Source: Anaerolineaceae bacterium
GTDB taxonomy: Bacteria; Chloroflexota; Anaerolineae; Anaerolineales; Villigracilaceae
Direction of reading: 5' to 3'
Length of the DNA: 44,742 nucleotides
Assembly (NCBI GenBank): GCA_009885945.1
Contig: VFJR01000076.1
Coordinates: 1 to 44,742 of the forward strand
Part shown: piece after piece, positions 1-8,471 of the stretch
Layout of the letters: each line of letters starts with the position of its first letter
Position numbering within the stretch: position 1 is the first letter of the stretch
Position numbers and translations under genes: made by a program
Notes under the pieces: generated by a model
The model's database searches: none
What the model was told of the DNA's origin: nothing
What the model saw: the letters and a program-made list of their open reading frames with translations, nothing else

Positions 1-1
1 C

Positions 2-724
2 TATTCTGCCATTGCGTTGGTACGCATTGATGTATCCAAAGTACAACTTCACCTGCACCCCGGGCAAATTGAACCAGAGCGCCCCTCCGACATTAAGTTA
101 TTAAAACCTGCAGGGCTCATTCCAATAGCAGATCAAGAAAAAACAATCGCGGCTTTTAATGGCGGCTTCAAAGCCATTCATGGACATTTCGGCGTGATGA
201 TAGATCACCAAACTTTGATTAAGCCCACACGAGGGCTTGGTACCATTGCGATCTATGATGATGGGCATATTGAAATTGGCGAGTGGGGCAAAGAGATTAT
301 AGAGTCCCTAGAGATTACTTCCCTGCGCCAAAACTGTCCGCCCCTCATCATCAACGGCGCCGCCAACCCCGCCGTCTTTATAGATGACCGTGACACCTGG
401 GGCTTTATCCTTAACAGTGACATCACCTGGCGCACTGCGCTGGGCATAACACAGGATCAAAAGTATTTGATCTACGCCGTAGGCAACGACCTCACTGCGC
501 CGACTCTGGTTAACACACTATTGGACGCCGGCGCGTACTCTGCCATGCAAATGGATGTTGGTAAATATTTTGCTCATTTTTACACCTACACCCCCAATAC
601 AGACTCCGTCACATCTAAAACCTATAAACTAACAGAAGAAAGTTTGCTGGCACAAATGACCAACAACCCGCACCTATATTTAAAACAAGCCCCTCGCGAT
701 TTCTTTTATCTTACTATGCCTTAA
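2..724 (+). CDS. phosphodiester glycosidase family protein (NAGPA-like), 5' truncated by window edge
   Basis: The reading frame is open to the first base of the window, so the visible 240 residues are the C-terminal part of a longer protein; the TTG at 17 is just an internal Leu codon. The sequence fits the NAGPA (DUF2233, phosphodiester glycosidase) domain: an early VRIDVS strand, the AFNGGF motif, GTIAIYDDG, PLIINGAANP, an RTALGI stretch and a late MQMDVG segment. Members are usually exported and remove sugar-phosphodiester caps or act on cell-envelope glycans; any signal peptide would lie upstream and cannot be seen. No operon partner is visible, as the next gene runs convergently. Family assignment is fairly safe; substrate is unknown. 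Confidence 0.75.
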   Translation, partial: YSAIALVRIDVSKVQLHLHPGQIEPERPSDIKLLKPAGLIPIADQEKTIAAFNGGFKAIHGHFGVMIDHQTLIKPTRGLGTIAIYDDGHIEIGEWGKEIIESLEITSLRQNCPPLIINGAANPAVFIDDRDTWGFILNSDITWRTALGITQDQKYLIYAVGNDLTAPTLVNTLLDAGAYSAMQMDVGKYFAHFYTYTPNTDSVTSKTYKLTEESLLAQMTNNPHLYLKQAPRDFFYLTMP

Positions 725-741
725 CATTCATCACCGCTAGC

Positions 742-821
742 AGGGGCGACCCGCCCAGCGTGAATCAACTACTTGATCATCCAGACGGGCGCCCCTACAA
801 AACGCCGCCGAGGACGGCGGC
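742..821. repeat. intergenic palindromic repeats between convergent genes
   Basis: Two inverted repeats lie between the glycosidase and the citE-like gene. The first pairs 742-755 with 784-796 (core aggggcg / cgcccct, one bulge). The second pairs gccgcc at 804-809 with ggcggc at 816-821. GC-rich hairpins of this sort between convergent genes may stop transcription from both sides, although no strong T-run follows. The first has the look of a dispersed REP-like element. Confidence 0.5.
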
Positions 822-868
822 TTGAGCTCAAAAAGGTTTTATCTATGTTCATCTCCGTTCATCTCTGG

Positions 869-1729
869 TTAAATCACCTTCGCCCGCGCCAACACTTTCT
901 GCGCATTCCTCAACAACGGCATGTCCACCATCTTGCCGTCCAATGAATACGCGCCCTTGCCCTCTTGTTGACTCGCCTCAAAAGTTTCCACAATCCTCTT
1001 TGCATACGCTACAGCTTCAGCTGATGGAGTAAACGCCTCTTGCGTCACCGCAACTTGATTCGGGTGAATGATCTGCTTCCCACTGAATCCGAGTCTTGCC
1101 CCAAATTCCGCCTCAATGCGCAAGGCTTCTTCATCTTTATAATTGATCGTCACAATGTCAATTGGCTGAATATCAAACGCCGCGCAAACCGTGATGACCG
1201 CCTGGCGCGCATACAAAAGTTCAACTGCATCTTTCGTACGTGTTGCGCCGATCGAAGCCGCAAAATCTTCCCCGCCAAAAATGATTGCATCCAAACGCGG
1301 GTGCCCAGCAATTTCTGTAAGATTCAAAATTCCCTTCGCAGTTTCCACTCCCACCAAAATCCGCACTGAATTAATCGCCCAGCCGTTCTTTAACTCCGCC
1401 GCCTCAATGATTTCACTCGCCCATTGAATCTGACTGACATCTTCCAGTTTCGGAATCACGATGCCATCAGGATGAAATGGCAAAACAGATTCAATATCCT
1501 CTTTTTCCCAGCCTGAGCCAACTGAATTAATGCGCGCCAATTTTTCGCTTGTGCCAAAATCCAATTCACGCAAAGCCTTGGCGATCGTCTCGCGCGCTTC
1601 CACCTTTTTATTGATCGCCGCCCCATCTTCCATATCCATACAAATTGAATCCACACCCAAAGTAATAGACTTGGAAATCATCTTCCAATTATCCCCAGGC
1701 ATATACAACAAAGCTCTGCGTGTTCTCAT
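869..1729 (-). CDS. CitE-like CoA-ester lyase (HpcH/HpaI aldolase / citrate lyase beta family)
   Basis: A 286-residue TIM-barrel lyase of the CitE family, which splits beta-hydroxyacyl-CoA esters such as malyl-, citramalyl- or methylmalyl-CoA using Mg2+. Visible motifs are LYMPGDNW at the N-terminus, DMEDG (Mg/CoA site), ARINS (catalytic Arg), GVETAKG, FGGEDFAASIGATRT and GKQIIHPNQV. The start at 1729 is preferred because AAGGAG lies six bases upstream; the longer form starting at 1744 would bury this ribosome site inside the gene. It is the last gene of the block with maoC, the biotin carrier, biotin carboxylase and mccB. In that setting it may perform the final C-C cleavage of leucine breakdown (inference); citramalyl-CoA or malyl-CoA lyase are alternatives. 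Confidence 0.85.
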   Translation of the reverse strand: MRTRRALLYMPGDNWKMISKSITLGVDSICMDMEDGAAINKKVEARETIAKALRELDFGTSEKLARINSVGSGWEKEDIESVLPFHPDGIVIPKLEDVSQIQWASEIIEAAELKNGWAINSVRILVGVETAKGILNLTEIAGHPRLDAIIFGGEDFAASIGATRTKDAVELLYARQAVITVCAAFDIQPIDIVTINYKDEEALRIEAEFGARLGFSGKQIIHPNQVAVTQEAFTPSAEAVAYAKRIVETFEASQQEGKGAYSLDGKMVDMPLLRNAQKVLARAKVI

Positions 1730-1735
1730 AAATTT

Positions 1736-1741
1736 CTCCTT
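1736..1741 (-). promoter_or_regulatory. ribosome binding site that sets the citE-like start
   Basis: AAGGAG on the minus strand, six bases before the ATG at 1729. It overlaps the codons of a longer in-frame start at 1744, so the shorter protein is favoured. Confidence 0.7.
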
Positions 1742-1755
1742 CAACGTGTCAACCT

Positions 1756-2232
1756 TTACACTGCTTGCCCTGAGTTTGTCGAAGGGTTCGAACGTTTGAA
1801 AAACATCGCCGTTCTCTCAAACTCCAACACAACCGTACCATCTGGTTTTTTGCCCCAGCATTTAATTTTCACAATGCCCGCATCCTGGCGTGACTTTGAT
1901 TCGCGCTTCTCCACAATTTCACTTTCAGCGTAGATCGTATCACCATGAAACACAGGCGCAATATGATTCAACTTATCATAGCCAAGGTTTGCCACGATCG
2001 TGCCTTCGGTTAATTCAGCCACGGTCAAGCCAACCACCAACCCAAAGGTAAAAATGCCATTCACCAGCCGCTGACCAAACTCGGTTTTCGCCGCAAAATC
2101 TTCATTGATGTGCAATGGCTGAGTATTCATCGTCAAGGCAGAGAACAGCACATTATCCATCTCGGTCACGGTGCGCCCGCCATGTTTAAACTTCATACCC
2201 ACTTCAAGCTCTTCATAATACTTTCCAGTCAT
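1756..2232 (-). CDS. MaoC family acyl-CoA hydratase/dehydratase
   Basis: A 158-residue single hot-dog MaoC protein. The motifs are YYEELEVGMKF, the hydratase signature around residues 37-60 (FSALTMNTQPLHINEDFA, with the catalytic Asp position replaced by Gln-Pro, then His) and GDTIYAESEIVEKRESKS. Relatives hydrate mesaconyl-CoA or other branched enoyl-CoAs. It overlaps the biotin carrier gene by four bases and precedes the CitE-like lyase, so all are probably translated from one message. In the MCC setting it could hydrate 3-methylglutaconyl-CoA, replacing a crotonase-type LiuC (inference). The last ten or so residues (NPSTNSGQAV) are encoded by a dispersed repeat and look like an extension. 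Confidence 0.85.
   Translation of the reverse strand: MTGKYYEELEVGMKFKHGGRTVTEMDNVLFSALTMNTQPLHINEDFAAKTEFGQRLVNGIFTFGLVVGLTVAELTEGTIVANLGYDKLNHIAPVFHGDTIYAESEIVEKRESKSRQDAGIVKIKCWGKKPDGTVVLEFERTAMFFKRSNPSTNSGQAV
1759..1790. repeat. dispersed repeat of the cctgagtttgtcgaaggg type
   Basis: A copy of a short repeat known from many bacterial genomes (general recollection) covers the 3' end of the maoC gene and encodes its last residues in frame. A related but longer element occurs at 8190-8256. Confidence 0.55.
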
Positions 2233-2723
2233 AATGCATCTCCGATCTCTACAAGAATTTGCTCACGTTCCACGGTCTGCCCCTGTTTCACATGCACAAC
2301 TTTCACAACCCCATCTGCGCGCGCTTGAATGCGAATTTCCATCTTCATCGCCTCTATTGTTAACAAAGTCTGACCTTTCTTAACGGACTCTCCTACGCTC
2401 ACAGCCACGCTTCTTACCTGACCCGGCATCGGCGCCGCCAACCCTCCAGCATGATCTACGCCTGAGCCTTTTCGGCGCGCGCCCGCAGATTCTTTCGTCA
2501 ACATAAACGTGCGCCCGCGAATCGTTACCCAGCGTTTGGCATTATCCACAGAAACATAAGCCGTCACACGCTGATGATTAATCAACAAATCCAGCTTTCC
2601 ATTTTCTGCGCGCAAAACTTCGGCATCCAATGTTTGATCTCCAATTTGAATTTGATAGCCCTTACCAGCAGGCGTCAAATCTAACGAAGAAGATTGCGAA
2701 TTATATTGAAAAGATGTTTTCAT
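2229..2723 (-). CDS. biotin carboxyl carrier / BT-domain subunit of acyl-CoA carboxylase (separate C-terminal part of MccA)
   Basis: A 164-residue protein. Residues 1-90 resemble the small beta-rich BT linker of MccA/PccA alpha subunits; residues 94-164 form a biotinyl domain with the biotin-accepting Lys127 in the AMKM motif and the APMPG start typical of carboxylase carriers. It carries CO2 from the biotin carboxylase to the carboxyltransferase. The gene overlaps the biotin carboxylase stop by four bases (ATGA). Together the two proteins total about 660 residues, the usual size of one methylcrotonyl-CoA carboxylase alpha chain, so the subunit is split exactly between its BC and BT-BCCP halves. 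A sequencing indel in the AAAA run at the junction is an alternative explanation. Confidence 0.88.
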   Translation of the reverse strand: MKTSFQYNSQSSSLDLTPAGKGYQIQIGDQTLDAEVLRAENGKLDLLINHQRVTAYVSVDNAKRWVTIRGRTFMLTKESAGARRKGSGVDHAGGLAAPMPGQVRSVAVSVGESVKKGQTLLTIEAMKMEIRIQARADGVVKVVHVKQGQTVEREQILVEIGDAL

Positions 2724-4210
2724 TTTCCAACCCCAATCCTAAACCCGTTCTGACTCTTCCACGGGCTGTACACCTCATGACCAAGACCTGCAACCTGCAA
2801 CCTTTGACTTAACTTCAAGTCTCCCAGTTCTGCCGCAATTAACACTTCATTCGCTAAGCCCAAAGGTTTCCAATCAAATTTTGTTTCTACCCATCTTGTC
2901 GTCACTTTACCTTGCGTAAAATCTTCGTGCGCAATCACATCCTGCATAAAATCAATATTCGTTATCACGCCATGCACAATAAACTCACGCAGCGCCGTTT
3001 GCATTCTTTGAATCGCCGCTTCACGATTCTCAGCATAGACGATCAACTTTGCCAGTAAGGGGTCATAAAAATGCGTCACTTCATCGCCCGCCGCAAAGCC
3101 AGAATCCACGCGCATGTTGGGACCATGCGGCTCAATGAATTGCAAGAGCTTGCCCGTGCTGGGTAAAAATCCATTGGCTGGGTCTTCTGCATACACGCGG
3201 CACTCAATCGCATGTCCACGCTGAGTCAATTGAGTTTGGTTAAACGGAAATTTCTCACCCGCGGCGACGCGAATTTGCCAATGGACGAGATCAAGCCCGG
3301 TAGTTAACTCTGTTATAGGGTGTTCTACTTGCAGGCGGGTGTTCATTTCTAGAAAATAATATGAAGAAAGTTGTGGGTCAAAAATAAATTCAACTGTGCC
3401 TGCGTTGTAATAATTAACCGCTTTAGCAGCGCTAACGGCGGCTTGTCCCATTTCATCGCGCAGTTTCGCGGTCAATAAAGGCGAGGGTGTTTCTTCGATG
3501 ATCTTTTGATGTCTTCTTTGCACAGAACACTCGCGCTCAAAGAGATGCACAAGGTTACCGTGTGTATCGCCAAAGATTTGAAACTCAATATGATGCGCGG
3601 CTGGCAGATATTTTTCAATTAATAATCCTTCATCGCCAAAAGAATTTAACGCCTCACTGCGCGCGGATTCAATTGCCTCGCCCAATTCATTTTCTGCGTT
3701 GACCACGCGCATACCCTTGCCCCCGCCTCCTGCCGCGGCTTTAACCAAGACAGGATAGCCAATTTCTTTGGCGGCTTTTTTAAATTCTGCTTTTGTTTGC
3801 AAACCTTCAAAGCCCGGTACGGTGGGCACGCCCGCTTTTTTCATGGCAATCTTCGATTCGGCTTTATCGCCCATCGCGCGGATCGAATCGGCTGAGGGAC
3901 CGATAAAAGTTAAATGGGCTGATTCAACTGCGAGGGCGAAGGAGGCGGACTCGGAGAGAAATCCATAGCCTGGATGAATGGCATCTGCTTTTGAGTCGAG
4001 CGCGGCTTGGATGAGTTTTTCTACATTTAAATAAGATTCTTTTGGCGCGGCATCGCCCAGCAAAATAGCTTCATCGGCAAATTGAACATGCTGTGCATTT
4101 TTATCTGCGCTTGAATATACGGCGACAGTTTTTATGCCGAGTTCTTTGCAGGCGCGCATAATGCGGATGGCGATCTCGCCGCGGTTGGCGATTAAGATTT
4201 TATTGAACAT
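2720..4210 (-). CDS. biotin carboxylase subunit of acyl-CoA (methylcrotonyl-CoA) carboxylase
   Basis: A 496-residue ATP-grasp enzyme that carboxylates biotin with ATP and bicarbonate. Visible features are the KILIANRGEIA N-terminus, HPGYGFLSE near 79-87, the Gly-rich ATP loop GGGGKGMR at 161-168, FERECSVQRRHQK, and the catalytic EMNTRLQVEHP with Arg292. It is about 45 residues longer than stand-alone AccC; the extra C-terminus (HEVYSPWKSQNGFRI) is the region that leads into the BT domain in fused MccA proteins. The start overlaps the upstream epimerase gene by 11 bases, and the stop overlaps the carrier gene. With mccB at 6440-8050 it most likely forms methylcrotonyl-CoA carboxylase; a role in a wider acyl-CoA carboxylase cannot be excluded. 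Confidence 0.9.
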   Translation of the reverse strand: MFNKILIANRGEIAIRIMRACKELGIKTVAVYSSADKNAQHVQFADEAILLGDAAPKESYLNVEKLIQAALDSKADAIHPGYGFLSESASFALAVESAHLTFIGPSADSIRAMGDKAESKIAMKKAGVPTVPGFEGLQTKAEFKKAAKEIGYPVLVKAAAGGGGKGMRVVNAENELGEAIESARSEALNSFGDEGLLIEKYLPAAHHIEFQIFGDTHGNLVHLFERECSVQRRHQKIIEETPSPLLTAKLRDEMGQAAVSAAKAVNYYNAGTVEFIFDPQLSSYYFLEMNTRLQVEHPITELTTGLDLVHWQIRVAAGEKFPFNQTQLTQRGHAIECRVYAEDPANGFLPSTGKLLQFIEPHGPNMRVDSGFAAGDEVTHFYDPLLAKLIVYAENREAAIQRMQTALREFIVHGVITNIDFMQDVIAHEDFTQGKVTTRWVETKFDWKPLGLANEVLIAAELGDLKLSQRLQVAGLGHEVYSPWKSQNGFRIGVGK

Positions 4211-5192
4211 TCATCATCAATTCCAACAATTCTTTTTCGCGTTCTGGTTTTAATCCTGCTTTTAATTCATAATCCATTGGGCGTGTGATTGCCCATGCAA
4301 GTGTATCTTTGATTGTTTCATCTAACGGACGAAATGTTAAACCTGCGTTCATAGCTTTGGAAATATTCACGCGTGAGAAACCCGCGTATTCTTCGGTGTC
4401 TGGCAGCCAAACGGGCATGTCGCTCCACGGCTCAATATTGTTTTTCTCTAAAAATTCAACAGACGCCCATTTGAAATTTGCATCACTTTTGCTAACGCGC
4501 TTGCAGGCTTCCAACATCTCGCCAAAAGGAATCGGCTGTTGAGGTCCAGTGGCGTTGTATATTCCTGTTGATTTTTGTTCAACTTGTTTGATGATGAATT
4601 CGGAAAGATCGCGCACATCAATGATCTGCACAGGCACGTTTGGATTTTCGGGCGCAAGCACATCACCGCCGCGCGCAACGCGCAGGGACCAATAACTAAA
4701 TCGATCTGTGTGATCGTGCGGTCCAACAATCAAGCCCGGGCGAATGATGAGCGCGCGTTCGCCAAAAATATTTTGGACAGTTTGCTCGCATAACGCTTTT
4801 AGCGCGCCATACGATTCGCCTGTAATTTCTTCCATTGTTTCATCTTCAATTTTTGCAACGGCATAATTTTCATCCATGCCGATGGTTTTGTTATCAGCAT
4901 ACGCAGATATGCTAGAAATAAAAACATAAGAATCAGCAGAGTTTTTCAACGCCTGCGCTGATAAGCCAACCACGCGCGGAAAATATCCGCATGTATCAAT
5001 GACCGCATCATATCTCCCTGTGAGTTGATGCAGATCTTTTTCGCGATCCCCGCTGATGGTTTTAATATTCGGAAAAAGATTCGGGTTGGTTTTGCCGCGA
5101 TTGAAGAGCGTGAGATCATGTCCGCGTGCGAACGCGGCATCTACTAAATTTCTGCCAAGAAAGCGTGTGCCGCCGATAATTAATATTTTCAT
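4200..5192 (-). CDS. NAD-dependent epimerase/dehydratase family protein (extended SDR)
   Basis: A 330-residue atypical or extended short-chain dehydrogenase. The N-terminal MKILIIGGTRFLGRNL is a Rossmann nucleotide-binding loop, followed by DAVIDTCGY and VFISSISAY. The usual YxxxK is represented by ESYGALKALCE, with Tyr and Lys three apart. RALIIRPGLIVGPHDHTDR is the substrate-binding segment. It resembles the CSP41-like reductase group, which includes isoflavone-reductase-like and nucleotide-sugar enzymes. It overlaps the biotin carboxylase start by 11 bases and the upstream hypothetical gene by four, so it shares their transcript, but no role in leucine breakdown is obvious. Substrate unknown. 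Confidence 0.8.
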   Translation of the reverse strand: MKILIIGGTRFLGRNLVDAAFARGHDLTLFNRGKTNPNLFPNIKTISGDREKDLHQLTGRYDAVIDTCGYFPRVVGLSAQALKNSADSYVFISSISAYADNKTIGMDENYAVAKIEDETMEEITGESYGALKALCEQTVQNIFGERALIIRPGLIVGPHDHTDRFSYWSLRVARGGDVLAPENPNVPVQIIDVRDLSEFIIKQVEQKSTGIYNATGPQQPIPFGEMLEACKRVSKSDANFKWASVEFLEKNNIEPWSDMPVWLPDTEEYAGFSRVNISKAMNAGLTFRPLDETIKDTLAWAITRPMDYELKAGLKPEREKELLELMMNVQ

Positions 5193-5674
5193 TTTATTAC
5201 TCTGGTTAATTTCATCTCTGTGGCTTGCGCTTCCTCTCCTTCGGGAGTGATATTAAAAGCGCTGATGATCAATTGATCACCGAGCAATTGCACTTCAGTG
5301 CGCCAGCCCCAATCGGGACCGTCGGCGGGGTCGGGGTAACTGCCTAAAACGAAAAATCCATTTTCTTTTTCTGCGCCAATACAAAACATGATGCCTGTAC
5401 TATTGTGAAAAGAATCTACCCACGATGCTTCATATTGCTCCAGCGTAGTGTTATATCCAAACGTGAACATACCATGCTGAGTTTCGCCATCAATAGATGA
5501 TTCGTAAAGGAAGAGTGCAAAGCGCCCTTCGAGCAAGAGCTGGACAGTTCCAATAACTGGGGTTTCATTGGCAAGCTTGTCGGGCTCAAGCCAGAGTTTA
5601 CTAGTACCTTTCCAATTACCTGCCAACAGTGCCAAAAAGTGATGCGGGGTATTGCTTGAGTTTTTGATGGTCAT
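5189..5674 (-). CDS. DUF1579-like hypothetical protein
   Basis: A 161-residue soluble protein that looks like the DUF1579 beta-barrel family: HHFLALLAGNWKGTSKLW, a LLLEGRFALFLYES strand, MFTFGYNTTLEQYEASWVDS, and a C-terminal MKLTRV strand. The family is thought to be lipocalin-like, but function is unknown. AGGAA lies before the ATG. The stop overlaps the next gene by four bases, so it is co-translated with the epimerase. No signal peptide or membrane segment. Confidence 0.65.
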   Translation of the reverse strand: MTIKNSSNTPHHFLALLAGNWKGTSKLWLEPDKLANETPVIGTVQLLLEGRFALFLYESSIDGETQHGMFTFGYNTTLEQYEASWVDSFHNSTGIMFCIGAEKENGFFVLGSYPDPADGPDWGWRTEVQLLGDQLIISAFNITPEGEEAQATEMKLTRVIK

Positions 5675-5728
5675 AATTAATTCCTACTGTTAGACTTATT
5701 TGCAACCATAAACAAAGATGATAATTTT

Positions 5729-6391
5729 TTATGATGTTAGGATGTTTTCAATAAGCGGAAAACCTGATGGACAATTGTTTCGGCTAATTGCTACATTTTG
5801 CGGGCTATTTAATTTATAGACATATTTATAACTTTTTAATTCTTGAACTGATTCAAACCAAAATTTTTGACTTCTCATAACAATCACAATAGCTTTCTGC
5901 GAAATAGCTTTTTGAACAAGGTGAAAGCTATAATTTTGCGAATCAGCGATGTTCTTCAACCGAGCAAATTTACGGGAGTGATATGGAAACCACTCAATAC
6001 AACAAATTCTATTCGCAACTTTTTGGAGTCCCGCAATTTGAATCGGCTGCTTGAGTTTAGTTTGCCACCACTTTGCTCCTCCAACCGTCACATCCAAACT
6101 TGGATCTAAAAACCAAAAGGGATAATCCATCGGGCTATGCTGTATATTTTTCTTCCAGAGGGTTCGTACATGTTTTTGATTATAGAAACCAATATCTTCT
6201 TCGGCATATCCTGGGTTAAGATTCAATAAAACAATTGGCGCATTATGGTCACCAATATAAGGTTCTGGGAAAATGTGATGTTGGATTTTAGTATCATCTG
6301 ACAGTGTTTGATTTTCCGAATCTATCAGCTCATAATCTAATGGCAATATATATGGTTCTATCTCAGGTAAATCTTTCCAAGGATTATTCAT
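5729..6391 (-). CDS. hypothetical protein, possible uracil-DNA-glycosylase-like fold
   Basis: A 220-residue protein with a good ribosome site (GGAG) before the ATG. No firm family was recognised. The segment PIVLLNLNPGYAEED near residues 51-66 resembles the first motif of the uracil-DNA glycosylase superfamily (GxNPG-type loop). Later, IEWFPYHSRKF and AIVIVMRSQKFWF could be the central and second strands. This is only a fold guess. Lower GC than its neighbours and the lack of overlap with the flanking genes suggest it entered the mcc block separately (inference). Confidence 0.6.
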   Translation of the reverse strand: MNNPWKDLPEIEPYILPLDYELIDSENQTLSDDTKIQHHIFPEPYIGDHNAPIVLLNLNPGYAEEDIGFYNQKHVRTLWKKNIQHSPMDYPFWFLDPSLDVTVGGAKWWQTKLKQPIQIAGLQKVANRICCIEWFPYHSRKFARLKNIADSQNYSFHLVQKAISQKAIVIVMRSQKFWFESVQELKSYKYVYKLNSPQNVAISRNNCPSGFPLIENILTS

Positions 6392-6439
6392 TAACCATTC
6401 TCCACTTTCTACTTTCTATCTTTCATCTTTCTTCTTCTC

Positions 6440-8050
6440 CTACATCCTAAACACCCCAAAGCCACCCTCTTCCCCCGGCGCATTCAACACAACCGACAAA
6501 GCCAATCCCAAAACTTGACGAGTATCAATGGGATCGATCACGCCATCATCCCATAATCGCGCAGTGGAATGATAAGGGTTGCCTTCGGTTTCATATTTTT
6601 CCAAAATGGGACGTTTGAACTCATGCGCTTCTTCTGCTCTGAGGGCTGGTTTGCCTTCTCGAGCAAGTTGATCCTGCTTAATGGTTAAGAGTACATTCGC
6701 GGCTTGTTCCCCACCCATCACGCTGATTCTGGCATTGGGCCACATCCACAAAAAGCGTGAGCCGTACGCGCGTCCGCTCATGGCGTAATTGCCCGCGCCA
6801 AAAGAGCCACCGATCACAACGGTCAATTTTGGCACACGTGTATTCGCCACCGCATGAACCATCTTCGCACCATCGCGCGCGATACCGCCTGATTCATATT
6901 CACGCCCCACCATAAAGCCTGTGATGTTTTGCAAAAAGATCAGCGGGATATTACGCTGATCACATAATTCAATGAAGTGAGCCGCCTTCAAAGCGGATTC
7001 GCTGAACAGCACGCCGTTATTGGCAATGATGCCCACCTGATAAGCATGAATGCGCGCAAACCCGCACACAATGGTGGTGCCATAACGCGCCTTGAACTCA
7101 CGGAATTCGCTTCCATCCACAAGCCGCGCAATAATTTCACGCACATCGTACGCTTCTTTAAATGTAGATGGCAGAATGCCGTAGATTTCTTCGATAGGAT
7201 ACAAAGGCTCTTGGGGAGTTTGTACGTCCAACGTTTTCACATTCAAACGCGGCAACGTTTCAACGATATTCCTCAACAACTCAATGGCATGGTCATCATC
7301 CTCTGCAAAGTGATCTGCTACTCCGCTTTTACGGGTATGCACATCTGCGCCACCTAATTCCTCGGCTGTCACATCTTCCCCAGTCGCAGCTTTGACCAAG
7401 GGAGGTCCGCCCAAAAAGATAGTGCCTGTTCCTTTAACAATGATCGCTTCATCGCTCATAGCGGGCACATACGCGCCGCCCGCCGTGCAACTGCCCATCA
7501 CCGCAGCGATCTGCGGAATTTTTTTCGCGCTCATACGCGCTTGGTTATAAAAAATACGCCCAAAATGATTCACATCTGGAAAGACTTCATCTTGCAAAGG
7601 CAAAAATGCCCCGCCAGAATCAACAAGATACAAGCAAGGCAAATGATTCTCTTCTGCGATTTGCTGGGCGCGCAAATGTTTTTTAACCGTCATTGGGAAA
7701 TATGACCCGCCCTTCACCGTTGCATCATTGGCAACAATTAACACTTCGCGATTCGATACCCGCCCAATGCCTGTCACAATGCCTGCGCCGGGCGCTTCGC
7801 CGTCGTACAAGTCAAAAGCCGCCAGCGTGGATAACTCTAAAAATGGCGAGCCGACATCCAGCAGGCGTTCGATGCGTTCGCGCACAAAGAGTTTGCCCTG
7901 GTCTTCATGCCGTTTGCGATATTTCTCGCCGCCGCCTTGTCGAATCAGCGCAAGTTTTTCTTTAAGCTCTTTGGCAATGGCGCGATGATGCTCGGCGTTT
8001 TGTTTGAATTCTTGGCTATCGGGGTTGAGGTTGGTGTGAATGATTTCCAT
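6440..8050 (-). CDS. mccB: methylcrotonyl-CoA carboxylase, carboxyltransferase (beta) subunit
   Basis: A 536-residue crotonase-fold carboxyltransferase that moves CO2 from biotin to the gamma carbon of 3-methylcrotonyl-CoA in leucine catabolism. Sequence features are typical of MccB/LiuB rather than PccB: an N-terminal LNPDSQEF region, [78 protein letters not shown] and [15 protein letters not shown]. The frame is open further upstream to 8278, but residues encoded there are non-conserved and cross a terminator, so the ATG at 8050 is chosen; it gives the family length although no clear ribosome site is seen. It is separated from the biotin carboxylase genes by three small genes on the same strand. 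Confidence 0.93.
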   Translation of the reverse strand: MEIIHTNLNPDSQEFKQNAEHHRAIAKELKEKLALIRQGGGEKYRKRHEDQGKLFVRERIERLLDVGSPFLELSTLAAFDLYDGEAPGAGIVTGIGRVSNREVLIVANDATVKGGSYFPMTVKKHLRAQQIAEENHLPCLYLVDSGGAFLPLQDEVFPDVNHFGRIFYNQARMSAKKIPQIAAVMGSCTAGGAYVPAMSDEAIIVKGTGTIFLGGPPLVKAATGEDVTAEELGGADVHTRKSGVADHFAEDDDHAIELLRNIVETLPRLNVKTLDVQTPQEPLYPIEEIYGILPSTFKEAYDVREIIARLVDGSEFREFKARYGTTIVCGFARIHAYQVGIIANNGVLFSESALKAAHFIELCDQRNIPLIFLQNITGFMVGREYESGGIARDGAKMVHAVANTRVPKLTVVIGGSFGAGNYAMSGRAYGSRFLWMWPNARISVMGGEQAANVLLTIKQDQLAREGKPALRAEEAHEFKRPILEKYETEGNPYHSTARLWDDGVIDPIDTRQVLGLALSVVLNAPGEEGGFGVFRM

Positions 8051-8124
8051 GAGGTTTTTAGAGTGGAATGGGGAGAAAAGAAGAAATGAGGAAAGAGGAA
8101 AGAAATTGTATTGTGAGTTTAGCA

Positions 8125-8163
8125 TAAAAAAGAGACTTCCGAAACATTTTCGATTCGGAAGTC
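8125..8163 (-). terminator. rho-independent terminator upstream of mccB
   Basis: Ten-base perfect arms at 8134-8143 and 8154-8163 with a ten-base loop, followed on the minus strand by six T (8126-8131). It would stop transcripts coming from the TIR-STAND gene before mccB. Confidence 0.75.
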
Positions 8164-8189
8164 CCTCAAAAACTCTCCATTCACGACGG

Positions 8190-8315
8190 TGGTTGAGTCG
8201 CCCTGAGCGAAGGTTGTCGAGTTTATCGAGACATTGCGAAGAGCGTATCGAAACCACGTCTTCGAATGTTAAGTTCACTTTCTATTGCTGGTTTCGACTG
8301 CTTGCGCCTCAACCA
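8190..8315. repeat. dispersed palindromic repeat pair (tggttgag ... gaaacca type)
   Basis: A 67-base element at 8190-8256 begins tggttgag and ends gaaacca. A shorter copy in the opposite sense at 8289-8315 begins tggtttcga and ends cctcaacca. Outer 8-base arms (8190-8197 / 8308-8315) pair. It looks like a REP/MITE-type repeat and encodes nothing. Confidence 0.5.
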
Positions 8316-8364
8316 GCGGAGTATTTCTTTTACTTTAATTTCTCCAACATCCGCCCCCACCCGT

Positions 8365-8432
8365 CCTCCCCCAAATACGACAACTAAAATTAAACTTGTC
8401 ATCTAAAGTTTCTATGTCGTATTTGGGGGAGG
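8365..8432. repeat. perfect 18-base inverted repeat between mccB and the TIR gene
   Basis: Arms at 8365-8382 and 8415-8432 are perfect reverse complements (cctcccccaaatacgaca). Weaker pairing continues outward between about 8350-8364 and 8441-8455. Together with 8125-8315 this accounts for almost the whole 420-base gap 8051-8471; no gene was seen in it. Confidence 0.65.
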
Positions 8433-8471
8433 TGTCCGAAGGACGGAGGGGGCTGCTTTTGACCTTAACCT

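Noticed and set aside
8051-8278. 76-residue N-terminal extension of the mccB frame
   Set aside because: It crosses a terminator and a repeat, is not conserved in MccB, and the ATG at 8050 gives the usual length.
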